The notes beneath the pieces are model-generated. The model had not been told where the DNA came from. It saw nothing but the letters and a program-made list of their open reading frames with translations, and did no database searches. A DNA stretch of 64,000 nucleotides from contig JBAIZL010000002.1 of the NCBI GenBank assembly GCA_036971475.1, forward strand, positions 22,227,067-22,291,066, read 5' to 3'. The DNA is from Prosapia bicincta. Taxonomy: Eukaryota > Arthropoda > Insecta > Hemiptera > Cercopidae. Positions 52,875 through 64,000 of this stretch are shown here, one piece after another (positions within the stretch are counted from its first letter, which is position 1; every line of letters begins with the position of its first letter). Position numbers and translations under genes: made by a program.

Positions 52875-53012
52875 TCCCGAAGCGTATTTGAGTAGATTCC
52901 CCCAGAGAAAAGTAAAAGAGGATGACCACGAAGAAGTTGGCGTGATAGTATCGACGATGCAATGACTACAAGAAACCTAGAGAAGGTATTGACGTATGAG
53001 AGAAGAAACTTG
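52875..53012 (+). pseudogene. LINE reverse-transcriptase C-terminal remnant
   Basis: On plus, in one frame from 52914 with an internal TGA, the translation gives PRRSWRDSIDDAM, then RNLEKV and ERRNLE, preceded by PKRI-type residues. This matches the GRPRxSWRDxIxxAM tail common at the end of LINE ORF2 proteins in insects. Two stops show it is dead. A TA microsatellite follows directly, as often at LINE 3' ends. Confidence 0.6.
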
Positions 53013-53018
53013 GAATAT

Positions 53019-53020
<2 letters not shown>

Positions 53021-53082
<62 letters not shown>

Positions 53083-53095
53083 TATATATATATAA
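53021..53095. repeat. (AT)n microsatellite
   Basis: Nearly pure AT dinucleotides interrupted by AATA near 53075, following the LINE remnant. Confidence 0.95.
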
Positions 53096-53104
53096 TGTGT
53101 GTGA

Positions 53105-53245
53105 ATGAGTGAGAGAGAGAGCGAGAGAGAGAGAGAGAGTGAGAGTGAAAGACAGATTGTGTGTGTGTATTAGTGTGTGTGGGTGTGTGTGTGTTTGTGT
53201 GCGTGCGTGCGTGCGCGCCCGCGTGTGCGTGTGCGTGTTTGTAGT
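53105..53245. repeat. (GA)n and (GT)n/(GC) microsatellite
   Basis: GAGAGA-rich sequence (53109-53150) passes into GTGTGT/GCGTGC sequence (53158-53240). It occupies the same place relative to the duplicated flank as the GT tract at 30849-31222. Confidence 0.9.
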
Positions 53246-53649
53246 TATAGTAGCTTACGTGAAGTTAATACAAATTTTAATATAAGCTTTTACTGGCGAC
53301 GGTCAGCTAATACGATCCAAAACGTTTTATTTCCTTTCAATGATATACTTGAATTGCAAGTTCAACATGTCGTTTATTATTTTAACAATGAATTTAAGTT
53401 TAAAGGTTTGTGTATTTTTTAAAACATTATCCAGGATCTATGTTCCTAAGATAGCTTATACGTTTTCCAATTGAGAGTTAACAAACATATTGCAAGTAAA
53501 CCCTAAATAAAAATGGCCCTTTCGTATAACTTCTAGCTGGATCTATCTGGGATATATCTTTTCTGTAAGTGGCATTCTTTGAGAGTATGAGAAAATGGTA
53601 GAAATAAAAATGTACTTTTTGTATTTCGCACCTATTTATTTGATATATG

Positions 53650-53799
53650 TTAGCCAAACACTGGTTCCAAAGGCTTGGGTTCTGCCTCTATCCCACATGA
53701 CTTTGAGAAACAGCGGCACTTTCCATTATAGCAAGTCAGCCCGGGGCAGCACTGGGGAGTTATCCACCCAAACTGATTGGAGTATATAGGAACGTTGCA
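53650..53799 (-). CDS. Knottin-like peptide K3, exon 2 (cysteine framework and stop)
   Basis: The acceptor TTGATGTTCCAG (AG at 53801-53800) leads in phase 0 to 49 codons and TAA (53650-53652), with AATAAA ten bases on (53635-53640). The exon holds seven cysteines spaced C-x15-CC-x4-C-x4-C-x1-C-x4-C, including the stretch CCPGLTC. Exon 1 adds a cysteine seven residues earlier, giving eight in total, against six in K1. The CC centre and the loop sizes are those of inhibitor-cystine-knot peptides; the extra C-x-C part could form a fourth disulphide. A tail rich in proline and glutamate follows the last cysteine. The predicted precursor is 80 residues. Function is not known: toxin-like, antimicrobial, inhibitor or hormone roles all occur with this fold. 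Confidence 0.82.
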   Translation of the reverse strand, partial: CNVPIYSNQFGWITPQCCPGLTCYNGKCRCFSKSCGIEAEPKPLEPVFG

Positions 53800-53854
53800 C
53801 TGGAACATCAAATTTTTTGTTAATTGTATTTCACGGTAAAAACAAGTAATAAAA

Positions 53855-54010
53855 CAAAAGTTTTTTTAAAGTTAATCCCTGCTTAAGTCAACAAAGAAAA
53901 AAAGTTTCAGTTACTTTTTATTATATAAATAAAGTAATATAACCTATGCGTTAAAATAAGCATGTTCTACCATATAACCTAAAACATAAAATCAGCTGTT
54001 TTATGAAAAA
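53855..54010 (-). mobile_element. Fragment of the long-TIR family (K3 intron)
   Basis: The reverse complement matches the inner arm of the family: AACCTATGCGTTAAAA, then the CAGCTG segment ATAAAATCAGCTGTTTTATG near 53987. It is the only copy outside 1-23 kb that I found. Confidence 0.55.
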
Positions 54011-54469
54011 TTTAGTAAATATATAAATTGATTTGATGCTAATGTATTCAAGTAGACCGAAGGGAGAAGTTTAAAGTAATTCTGGTTAAAAAAAGGAAGA
54101 ATTACTAATTAGAATCTGTGGAGAAAATAAGAAAAGAACACACAAGATGGAATGATGCATTTTCACGAAAAAGAAAAAAAAGAAATTCTTTAGGAACTTA
54201 AACGGTGGAAGAGAAGATGGGCTTTATTGGCAGCTACTAAATGTAACGACATTTTGAAAATACGCAAAGGTTGATCAAGAATGTCATTTAGGTACAATGT
54301 TACTGATATATAAGAAAGGTTTTAGGGGGGAACACGCCAATGAAAAGATTTTGTAAATGGTACCCTATGGGAGATAGAAGATCTGGTGGAAGCAATTAGG
54401 AGAGTAGGGAACAGAGGCTTCCGACTTTTTCATATTGTTATTTGGCGAGAATAGACAGATGAAAACAAA

Positions 54470-55523
<1,054 letters not shown>

Positions 55524-55666
55524 TTACTCGTACATTGTCACGCATAATTTGTAAGGCTACACTATAAACTAATTTTCTTGAAAACAATACCATTATCTGT
55601 TCCTATACACGTTTATTTAAAACTTGACGTTTACATCAGGAAATCTTATAAAAAAGTGAAACTTAC

Positions 55667-55759
55667 CCCAGTTTCAAACACTTCTTTACACTTTAAGGTC
55701 ACAGTAGTCGCCGTTGCCAGGATGGCCAACATAACCACGAAGAAACTCTTGACTGCCAT
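55667..55759 (-). CDS. Knottin-like peptide K3, exon 1 (signal peptide)
   Basis: ATG at 55759, 31 codons, then a strong donor GTAAGT at 55666, in phase 0. The product begins MAVKSFFVVMLAILATATT: a lysine, a 12-residue hydrophobic core and small residues suited to signal-peptidase cleavage near 17-19. The first framework cysteine is residue 24. Length in codons, phase and donor equal those of K1 exon 1. Exon 2 is 1.87 kb downstream (53650-53799). The intron holds a TIR-family fragment, a probable LTR end and a CA tract. Without splicing the frame runs only a few more codons before a stop. Confidence 0.83.
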
Positions 55760-55867
55760 TACAGTATTAGGTTGGTAACTATGGTGGCCCAAAGCGAAAT
55801 CACAATTAAATAGAGAATTTTTGTTTGCACTGATAAGTTCTGACAAACTATCAAAACCTTGCAATAT

Positions 55868-56960
55868 GTTGGAACAACAAAGCTGTATTTCATCGGTTTT
55901 TTATGAAGAATGACGCCTTTTGTGAGATTTCCAAAATTTCAGTGCAGAGGGAATAAACTGTATGTTATCCTAATTGTAAAATAAAGTATATAAAATAATT
56001 CACCGTTAAATTTTATATTTTCATGTCCGAATGTGATTAACATGTGTTTAATAATTAATTGTTGAAACTAAATAAGTTGTCAACTTTTTGTATATTTTCC
56101 AAATTATTGGCTGTTTAGTAAGTTGCTATGTAGAGTTGTAAAAACGTCAAAGAAAAAGAGGCAGAGAACTCATTTATTGTACAGTCAACTAAGGGAAATA
56201 AAAAAATATTTTACGAATATTTCTCCATGTCCTGAGGCACAAGTATGATTTATTCATTACAGTTACTTATAAAATTAAATGTTTTAAAAACAAACGTAAA
56301 AATATAATGAACTAATATAAATTTAAGAAAATATTAGTATTTAATGAATTTTGAAACAATTCTATACATTTACAGATAACAATAATAAAATCTTTCGTTT
56401 GTGTCATTCACTAAGAGTTGTTAAAAAGTTCTAACTGGAGCTTTTCCGAAACGCGTCAATGAATCAAGTGGCAATGCTAGGAATGACAGGTAATTATGAT
56501 ACACAAAATATGAATATAACTCCAAGTGGAAAAGTAGAAGATTACGAAAAAGATTTTTGTTGAAAAACATATTATTTTTTATTAAATAAAACGGTTTCAT
56601 ACTTATTTGTTACTTCTAAACATAGGGTCATATCATAACTCATAATATGGGGATTATGATATTACATGAAATCCAGTGATTGACATAACATTTACATGTA
56701 GTTACTAAGATGAGCTAAATTCCTTTGTTTCTTGTGACGTCATTGAATTTTCTTTAGACATCTTATCAGCGTGGCTTTTTGCGTAACTTGGCCAGCAAAT
56801 GAACACAGAATATTTACACTTAAACAATTTTGTTTAATGTAAAAGTATTTTTAAATAAGATATACTATAAAAATTTTAGTTTTTAACGAAAATTTACATA
56901 ATTGTATACAGTTACTGGCTGACAAAAACATAGTCCACCGCTCCTCTGCGAATATGATGA
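55868..56960. other. Knottin intergenic sequence, no gene recognised
   Basis: The left part (55868-56050) aligns with 31505-31660. The rest is AT-rich with the short TCCGAAACGCGTCA motif at 56445. No coding exon is seen. Confidence 0.4.
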
Positions 56961-56964
56961 AGAC

Positions 56965-57210
56965 TGTAGATGACAGTGACTATTTGTAAATCATTCTCTT
57001 CTGGAAGTGACTATTTGTAAATCACTCTCTTCTGGAAGTGAGTATTTGTAAATCACTCTCTTCTGGAAGTGACATATTTGTAAATCACTCTCTTCTGGAA
57101 GTGACTATTTGTAAATCACTCTCTTTTGGAAGTGACATATTTGTAAATCACTCTCATCTGGAAGTGACTATTTGTAAATCACTCTCTTCTGGCAGTGACG
57201 TATTTGTAAG
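56965..57210. repeat. 31-bp minisatellite, about eight copies
   Basis: Tandem units based on TATTTGTAAATCACTCTCTT followed by CTGGAAGTGAC, some with an extra A. The plus frame 57038-57385 starts inside it and is a repeat product. Copy A has only one similar unit (CTTCTGGAAGTGG near 31890), so it expanded after the duplication. Confidence 0.9.
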
Positions 57211-57294
57211 GAAACATCACATCAGGAGAGGTAGAAATAAAGATAATTTTTTAATTTTCTGTGTTATTTATTTGTTAAAAAGAGTTCAAATATT

Positions 57295-57390
57295 CTATCT
57301 GGATACGCATGTTCCAATGAAGCAAAACAGCCCCTTGCAGCACGGAACGTATCGCAAAAAGTACTTTGATACTTGTCTAGGTTAATTGCA
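57295..57390 (-). pseudogene. Knottin-like exon 2, damaged copy K4
   Basis: The acceptor TTTATTTTTTCAG (AG at 57392-57391) opens with TGC in the same register as K1-K3, but the third codon is TAA (57382-57384). Beyond it the frame is intact: 12 further codons, then CC-x4-C-x4-C and a TAG at 57295, including PCCKGLFC. Spacing from the first cysteine to CC is 15 residues, as in the other copies. A downstream AATAAA is conserved (57267-57272). An alternative acceptor inside the exon would be in the wrong phase. Exon 1 is not found; sequence to the right is CA repeat and LTR. It is probably a pseudogene with one lesion. Confidence 0.7.
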
Positions 57391-57663
57391 CTGAAAAAAT
57401 AAATTGTGTTATGAATACATTGACCACCCTTCAAGAAATATTATTTTGTTAATATCACTTTGCAAGACTAATAAACTATGCATTCAGTATGAGCTTCATT
57501 ACCGACAATTGCCGTTACTTATGTTTATGAGTGATAACGTAATTCTAAAATTCAAAACCAAGTAAGTGTTGAAATCGAGAAGATCATGAATATGCTTCAC
57601 GGCATTGCGGTATTGATTTAAAGAAAAATTAATTGTCCTTTCATTCAATTTCCAGATCCGCTG

Positions 57664-59819
<2,156 letters not shown>

Positions 59820-59846
59820 CACGCACAAACACACACACACACACAC
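59820..59846. repeat. Short CA tract between facing LTRs
   Basis: CACGCACAAAC followed by a pure CA run separates the starts of two oppositely oriented LTRs by only 27 bases. Confidence 0.9.
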
Positions 59847-61830
59847 TGTAACGATCTGGAAGGCCGTCCAAATTGGGAAATTAATAATTTCCTATTTTTT
59901 AAATAACAATTTTAATATTTAAATAATAAGGTTTGAATTTATTGTAAAGATAAACATAGTAAAGAGTGAAGAAGTCAATAAAATCTTAAATACTTAATAT
60001 TAAGACAAATTAAAAATTATAATAGCATGAAACTGTAATAACTAACTAAATTTGACAAACGAGAGTGAAGTGAAAAATTTCTAAGTGCCGAAAAATGCTA
60101 ACTTGAGAACTAGGCCACGTAGAACAATCATCGACATTTTGAAATGACCAGAAAAATCCAAAATGAACAATAGTGAAAACTAAATGTAAAAAACTTAAAT
60201 AACAAAAAAGTTACAGCCGTTAAAAAATAATAGACATTTTTCAGTGTTCTAAAACAGATAACAAAATTATGCAGGTTGAATCGAATACGTTGTCCATTCC
60301 GCCCGTACAAGAAAAGAAGCACGGAGATAGCGACGAGCTTAGAGCAGGGGGGAAGGGTTACATAGCTGCAATAAATACAGGAACTTAAGGACCTGTAAGG
60401 CAGTCTGTAAAAATGTTTAATACGAGGTGCTAACGGCCGTAATGTCGGATCGCGCCTAGGACCACCACCATAAGGCCAGATGGGACCAAACCATCACGCT
60501 TCCGCTGCCTAAGACCATCCATGAACAAGTGCTCTAGACTCAGCCTCCAGGACACGGAAATAGAGAAAGACTCCCATCGACTGACCAGGGATGGCAACTT
60601 CCGATGTCCAGGGAACAGGGAATCCAGACGAGAGGACTCTAGGACCGGCAGGGAAATTCTTGGCAAGTCATTTTCTCTATTATATACAAATTAACGTCAA
60701 ATTTAGTCAGTTAAATTTATTAAAATCAAATTACCAAATAACTTAAACAATGAATTCACTCTATGTTGAAAAATTAAATAAATATTAAAAGTAGTAAAAT
60801 TAATTAGTATAACAAAAATGTTTAAATAATGAATAATAAATATTAAATTTGCAAAGTGGTTTTGGCCATAAGCCAATCATTTACAAGAAGACCAGATTTA
60901 TTGAATCATATAAATTTTAAAATTATTTATAATAAAATGTGAATTTACCATTTCAATCTCGAAATGAGAAGATACAATTTTTTATTACGTTAAATTTGGA
61001 AATAATTTTGTTTAAAAATGTGTAAATGTAATTAATGAATTATATATGAAATGTAGGATTTAAATATGTGAAAAATAACGAACGTTTAATTAATTATTTG
61101 TGAAGATAAAGAGAGAGTTGAATGTATTTTATTTGAAAAGATAATTATTTTAGTTTAAAATCAGTAATTAAATGCATTATAAAAACTTAAAGTATTTGAA
61201 TTCATCTTGTGTTGAACAACCAATAAAAACTTTTAGTTTTTTCCAACTGATAAATAATGATTATAAAATCAAAGTACAGTTTTAATTAAATTTCATTAAT
61301 TAATAAATGTATAAAATTCAGAACCTAATGCTTTTTCAAACGAGTTCTCTCCTGAGAACAATTTTATTGAGCTATTCTAAAAATTAGTTGGTTTTTTGTA
61401 TTGAAGCCCAGAGACGATGTCTACTGGCAGATCAAGTTTAAAAAACACAGGATCCTTTTAATAAAGGTATCTTAAACATGATCATATTTTGCACGTCCCC
61501 TTGCTGTGCCTGCAGATCTATGAAGTGGTAAGATTCTTTGAAAATTTTGTGTGTTCATATAAATGTTGTTTTTTTTTCCGCTGACTATTTTTCTGACATG
61601 TGTGACTATATACAGACCCAACAACCTTGCCAACCATCTTATGGGAGGTCATACAAACGTTAAGGTAGAAGTCAGCGGGAATAGGCTTGCATTTAGGCGT
61701 GGTCCATTACGCGGGAACACAAGACAAATTTTAGGGATCTTAACACGGTACACAAAACGGTGTGAGCAGCAGATATATAAATATATAATAAATATGTAAT
61801 TGTGCAAAAAAAAGCGGGGGAGGCTTTGCA
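59847..61830 (+). mobile_element. 5' LTR of a gypsy-type retrotransposon
   Basis: It starts TGTAACGATCTGG against a CA tract and ends GGCTTTGCA, four bases before the primer-binding site, so both TG and CA termini are present. At about 1984 bp it is long for an LTR. It has a possible TATA (CTATTATATAC near 60678) and an AATAAA about 43 bases before its end (near 61787). Very AT-rich flanks surround a GC-richer core (60430-60670). It carries no sense coding frame of note. The 3' LTR lies beyond the window. Confidence 0.85.
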
Positions 61831-61834
61831 AAAA

Positions 61835-61852
61835 TGGCGCCCGAACAGGGAC
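61835..61852 (+). other. Primer-binding site for tRNA-Lys
   Basis: TGGCGCCCGAACAGGGAC is exactly complementary to the 3' end of the tRNA-Lys(UUU) used by many retroviruses and some insect retrotransposons. Its position four bases after the LTR end sets the element's orientation as plus. Confidence 0.95.
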
Positions 61853-62136
61853 TTTGAACAGGTACCCTATTTCAAAATTAAATAATTAAATTATGTAAAA
61901 AAGTAATCGTTATTGTGACATAAGTGAAGTCAGAATGTTTAACAAAACAATTAATTTTTTTAAATAATAAATTAAATTAAAGGAAAATACAAAAGCGTAC
62001 CAATAAAATAAATAAATAACTGAAATTAAATAAATAATTAGACGAAAGAGAGGGTGAGGAACCGTCTGGCCTAGGACAATCGAATATAAATAAATAATTA
62101 GATAATCTAAATAAACAATAAATTAAAATAAATAAA

Positions 62137-63427
62137 ATGTCAGAAACCGAAATGGATAAATTAATGGCCTTTTTCAAGGCGGAAAAAGAGAAAGAGAAGG
62201 CGGAAAGAGAGAAAGAGATGGCGGAGGAGAGACAAGTGAGAGAGAAAGAGAAGGTGGAGGATGAGATCAAAAGACAACAAAGAGAGAAGGAAAGAGACGT
62301 TAAAGAAACCAATTAAGAGAGAGAGAGAAGGCGGTAGAGAGACAATTAAGAGAAAAAGAAAGACATCAAAGAGAGAAGGAAAAAGAGATCAAAAGACAAC
62401 AAAGAGAGAAAGAGAAGGAGGAAAAGAGACAACTGAGAGAGAAGGAGAGGCAAGAAGAAAGAACGGAAAGACAAAAAGTATGGGATGCTTTCAATTAAAA
62501 TTGGATGATTACCAAAAGGAGACAGAGACTAAGACAAATGATATAATAGAAAAACTAAACGAATATGAGACTGAAATTGAGAAATTAAAAACTAAAACAG
62601 AATCAAAAACAAAGAAATTAAATGAAAAATTGCAAAATATACACGAGGAAGTCAAGACTGTAAAACAACAGGTAGCAAATGTAAAACAATCAGGCGGAAC
62701 AAGAGTTGTAACACAAGTTTGCTTACCGAGGGTATTAGACAGAAACGGGGAGGCATCTTACCGTAAAATTGAGTTCTGGGGGAATGATAAGGAAGACCCG
62801 ATGACATTATTATGGGAAATGGAAGATTTATTCACCGAGATCGACAATATAATGGACGAGATGACCAAGCTAAAAATAGTAGAGAGATATTTAAAAGGGG
62901 CAGCGGATGCATGGTGGAAAGCCATCAAAAACGACACAGAAACGTATTCAGAATTCAAACACGAATTCACAAAACATTTCTGGAGTAACCACCAGCAGGA
63001 TAAGGTACGGAGACAGCTTAATCAGGGACGCTACCATAATAATGGACCATACTCCATGGTAGAGTATTTCATTATGATGGTAAACAGGGCGAAAAACGTA
63101 GACCCGGTAATCCCAGAAAACCATTTAACTTTCATGCTAATGAAGCATTTTGGCAGTAACGTGCAGTTAGCTAGCGAAGGAAACCCAACAAGTAACATAA
63201 GACAAGCAATACCTTTCTTACAGTAGTTGGACAACGTTACAGAAAATGGAAATGGCAACGGGAACGCTCAACGCAGTCAACAAAGGCAGGTTGCTCCAAA
63301 CCAACAACCTAACCTTAACCCTAGATCCCATGGTGACTCCACACAACACCAAAATTCCAAGTATCCGAAAAACCTTACTCCTAAAACGCTTATCCCCGGA
63401 CCAAGCGACCAAAAACCAAAAAACTGA
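62137..63427 (+). pseudogene. Broken gag of the LTR retrotransposon
   Basis: ATG at 62137 opens a highly charged, glutamate/lysine/arginine-rich coiled-coil N terminus. It stops at TAA 62314-62316. The coding sense then moves through a second frame (about 62317-62490) and into a third from about 62490, so two frameshifts are present. The third frame gives a further coiled coil, then a capsid-like retrotransposon gag domain with FWGNDKEDP, ERYLKGAADAWWKAI and FTKHFWS. It meets TAG at 63224-63226, and the same frame continues to TGA at 63425-63427 with an asparagine/glutamine/proline-rich tail. No CCHC zinc knuckle is seen. It packages element RNA in an intact element; this copy cannot make a full-length product without recoding. 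Confidence 0.8.
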
Positions 63428-63572
63428 GTAGGAGGATCTCTGGCAACAATCAGGGAGACCCGTTAACCAGGTTAGGGATCCGAGATGACAAAAAGACAAC
63501 AAAAAATAAATTGAGAAACGAAGGGAAAAGCCGGTTTACCGTCATAGTGGAATAAGCCTAAGCTGTTTTTCC

Positions 63573-64000
63573 ATGTCTATTCGGGACGATTTGTTAGAGG
63601 AAGGGAATGATTCGTTAATAAAACTGGAACAAATAGACCAATGTCCAGTAATAGAATGTGCAATTAAGGACCAAAAAATCATGGCAGAAATTGATAAAGG
63701 TGACCAAATGTCTGTGATTAAGAGGGAAAAATATATAGCCCTAAAACAGAATGGAAATCAATTCTATGAGCTACCAATAGGTAATGTAGGGATAGTCACA
63801 GCATTAGGGGCAACTTGTAAACGAGTCAAATCGCAAACAATGCTTCCTCTGACATTAAACGGACACACAAAAGAATTTGTTTTCCTGATAGTGGACAATC
63901 TGCGGGTTGACCTTATCTTGGGAGCAAACACTTTGTGTGCATTAAAAGCCAGGATAAACATGGAAAGATCGTTCATCACTTATGAAATTAATGGATATCT
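63573..64000 (+). CDS. Retropepsin-like protease / start of pol, cut by the window end
   Basis: Open from ATG 63573 (in-frame stop upstream at 63507) to the window end, at least 142 residues. The order AEIDKGDQMSVI, then ELPIGNVGIVTALG, then VFLIVDNL and DLILGANTL matches gypsy-type aspartic proteases: catalytic segment, flap region, and the hydrophobic ILG motif. The catalytic motif is D-K-G-D where D-[ST]-G-[AS] is usual. It lies 146 bases after the gag stop in another frame, and the linker has stops in all frames I checked. Reverse transcriptase would lie to the right. Whether the start codon is genuine or the region is normally made as a gag-pol fusion cannot be told. Confidence 0.75.
   Translation, partial: MSIRDDLLEEGNDSLIKLEQIDQCPVIECAIKDQKIMAEIDKGDQMSVIKREKYIALKQNGNQFYELPIGNVGIVTALGATCKRVKSQTMLPLTLNGHTKEFVFLIVDNLRVDLILGANTLCALKARINMERSFITYEINGY

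Noticed and set aside
57038..57385. 115-codon plus frame opposite K4
   Set aside because: The N-terminal two thirds is the 31-bp minisatellite, and the rest is antisense to the knottin-like exon.

Overview
The window is eukaryotic, AT-rich, gene-poor and repeat-rich. I see split genes with good splice signals, a THAP zinc-finger gene, a LINE tail and a gypsy-type LTR retrotransposon primed by tRNA-Lys. An arthropod, most likely an insect, fits best. The species cannot be fixed from sequence alone. All recognisable cellular genes are on the minus strand between 24.9 and 57.4 kb. Almost every longer open frame elsewhere is a by-product of simple or satellite repeats.

Layout. 1-24.7 kb holds transposon debris and tandem repeats: a family of long terminal-inverted-repeat elements, a foldback element (2.1-3.1 kb), a 107-bp-arm hairpin (6.9-7.1 kb), a 365-bp-arm palindrome between AT microsatellites (11.7-12.5 kb), and minisatellites of 10, 37, 52 and 149/156 bp. 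24.9-29.5 kb holds an intact two-exon gene (K1) for a small secreted six-cysteine, knottin-like peptide. Its 4.3-kb intron is mostly a degenerate 23-bp repeat. 30.0-30.3 kb is the second exon of a THAP-domain gene and 52.35-52.5 kb is its first exon. Between them lie a dead knottin exon (K2) and a 19.8-kb satellite of 116/117-bp monomers with multi-kilobase higher-order repeats. 53.2-57.6 kb holds an intact eight-cysteine knottin gene (K3) and a damaged one (K4), in a block partly duplicated from 31.2-32.3 kb. 57.86-64 kb holds a solo LTR facing the 5' LTR of a retrotransposon across a short CA repeat, then a primer-binding site, a broken gag and a protease region running off the window.

How it fits together. 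K1 to K4 look like a local tandem family: signal peptide plus first cysteine in a 31-codon exon 1, phase-0 intron with GTAAGT donor, and the rest of the cysteine framework in exon 2. Segmental duplication, deletion, satellite growth and LTR insertion have broken the cluster up. K1 and K3 keep open frames; K2 and K4 do not. The THAP gene is readable only if its intron spans the satellite. That is an inference from strand, phase and domain continuity, and it needs transcript support.
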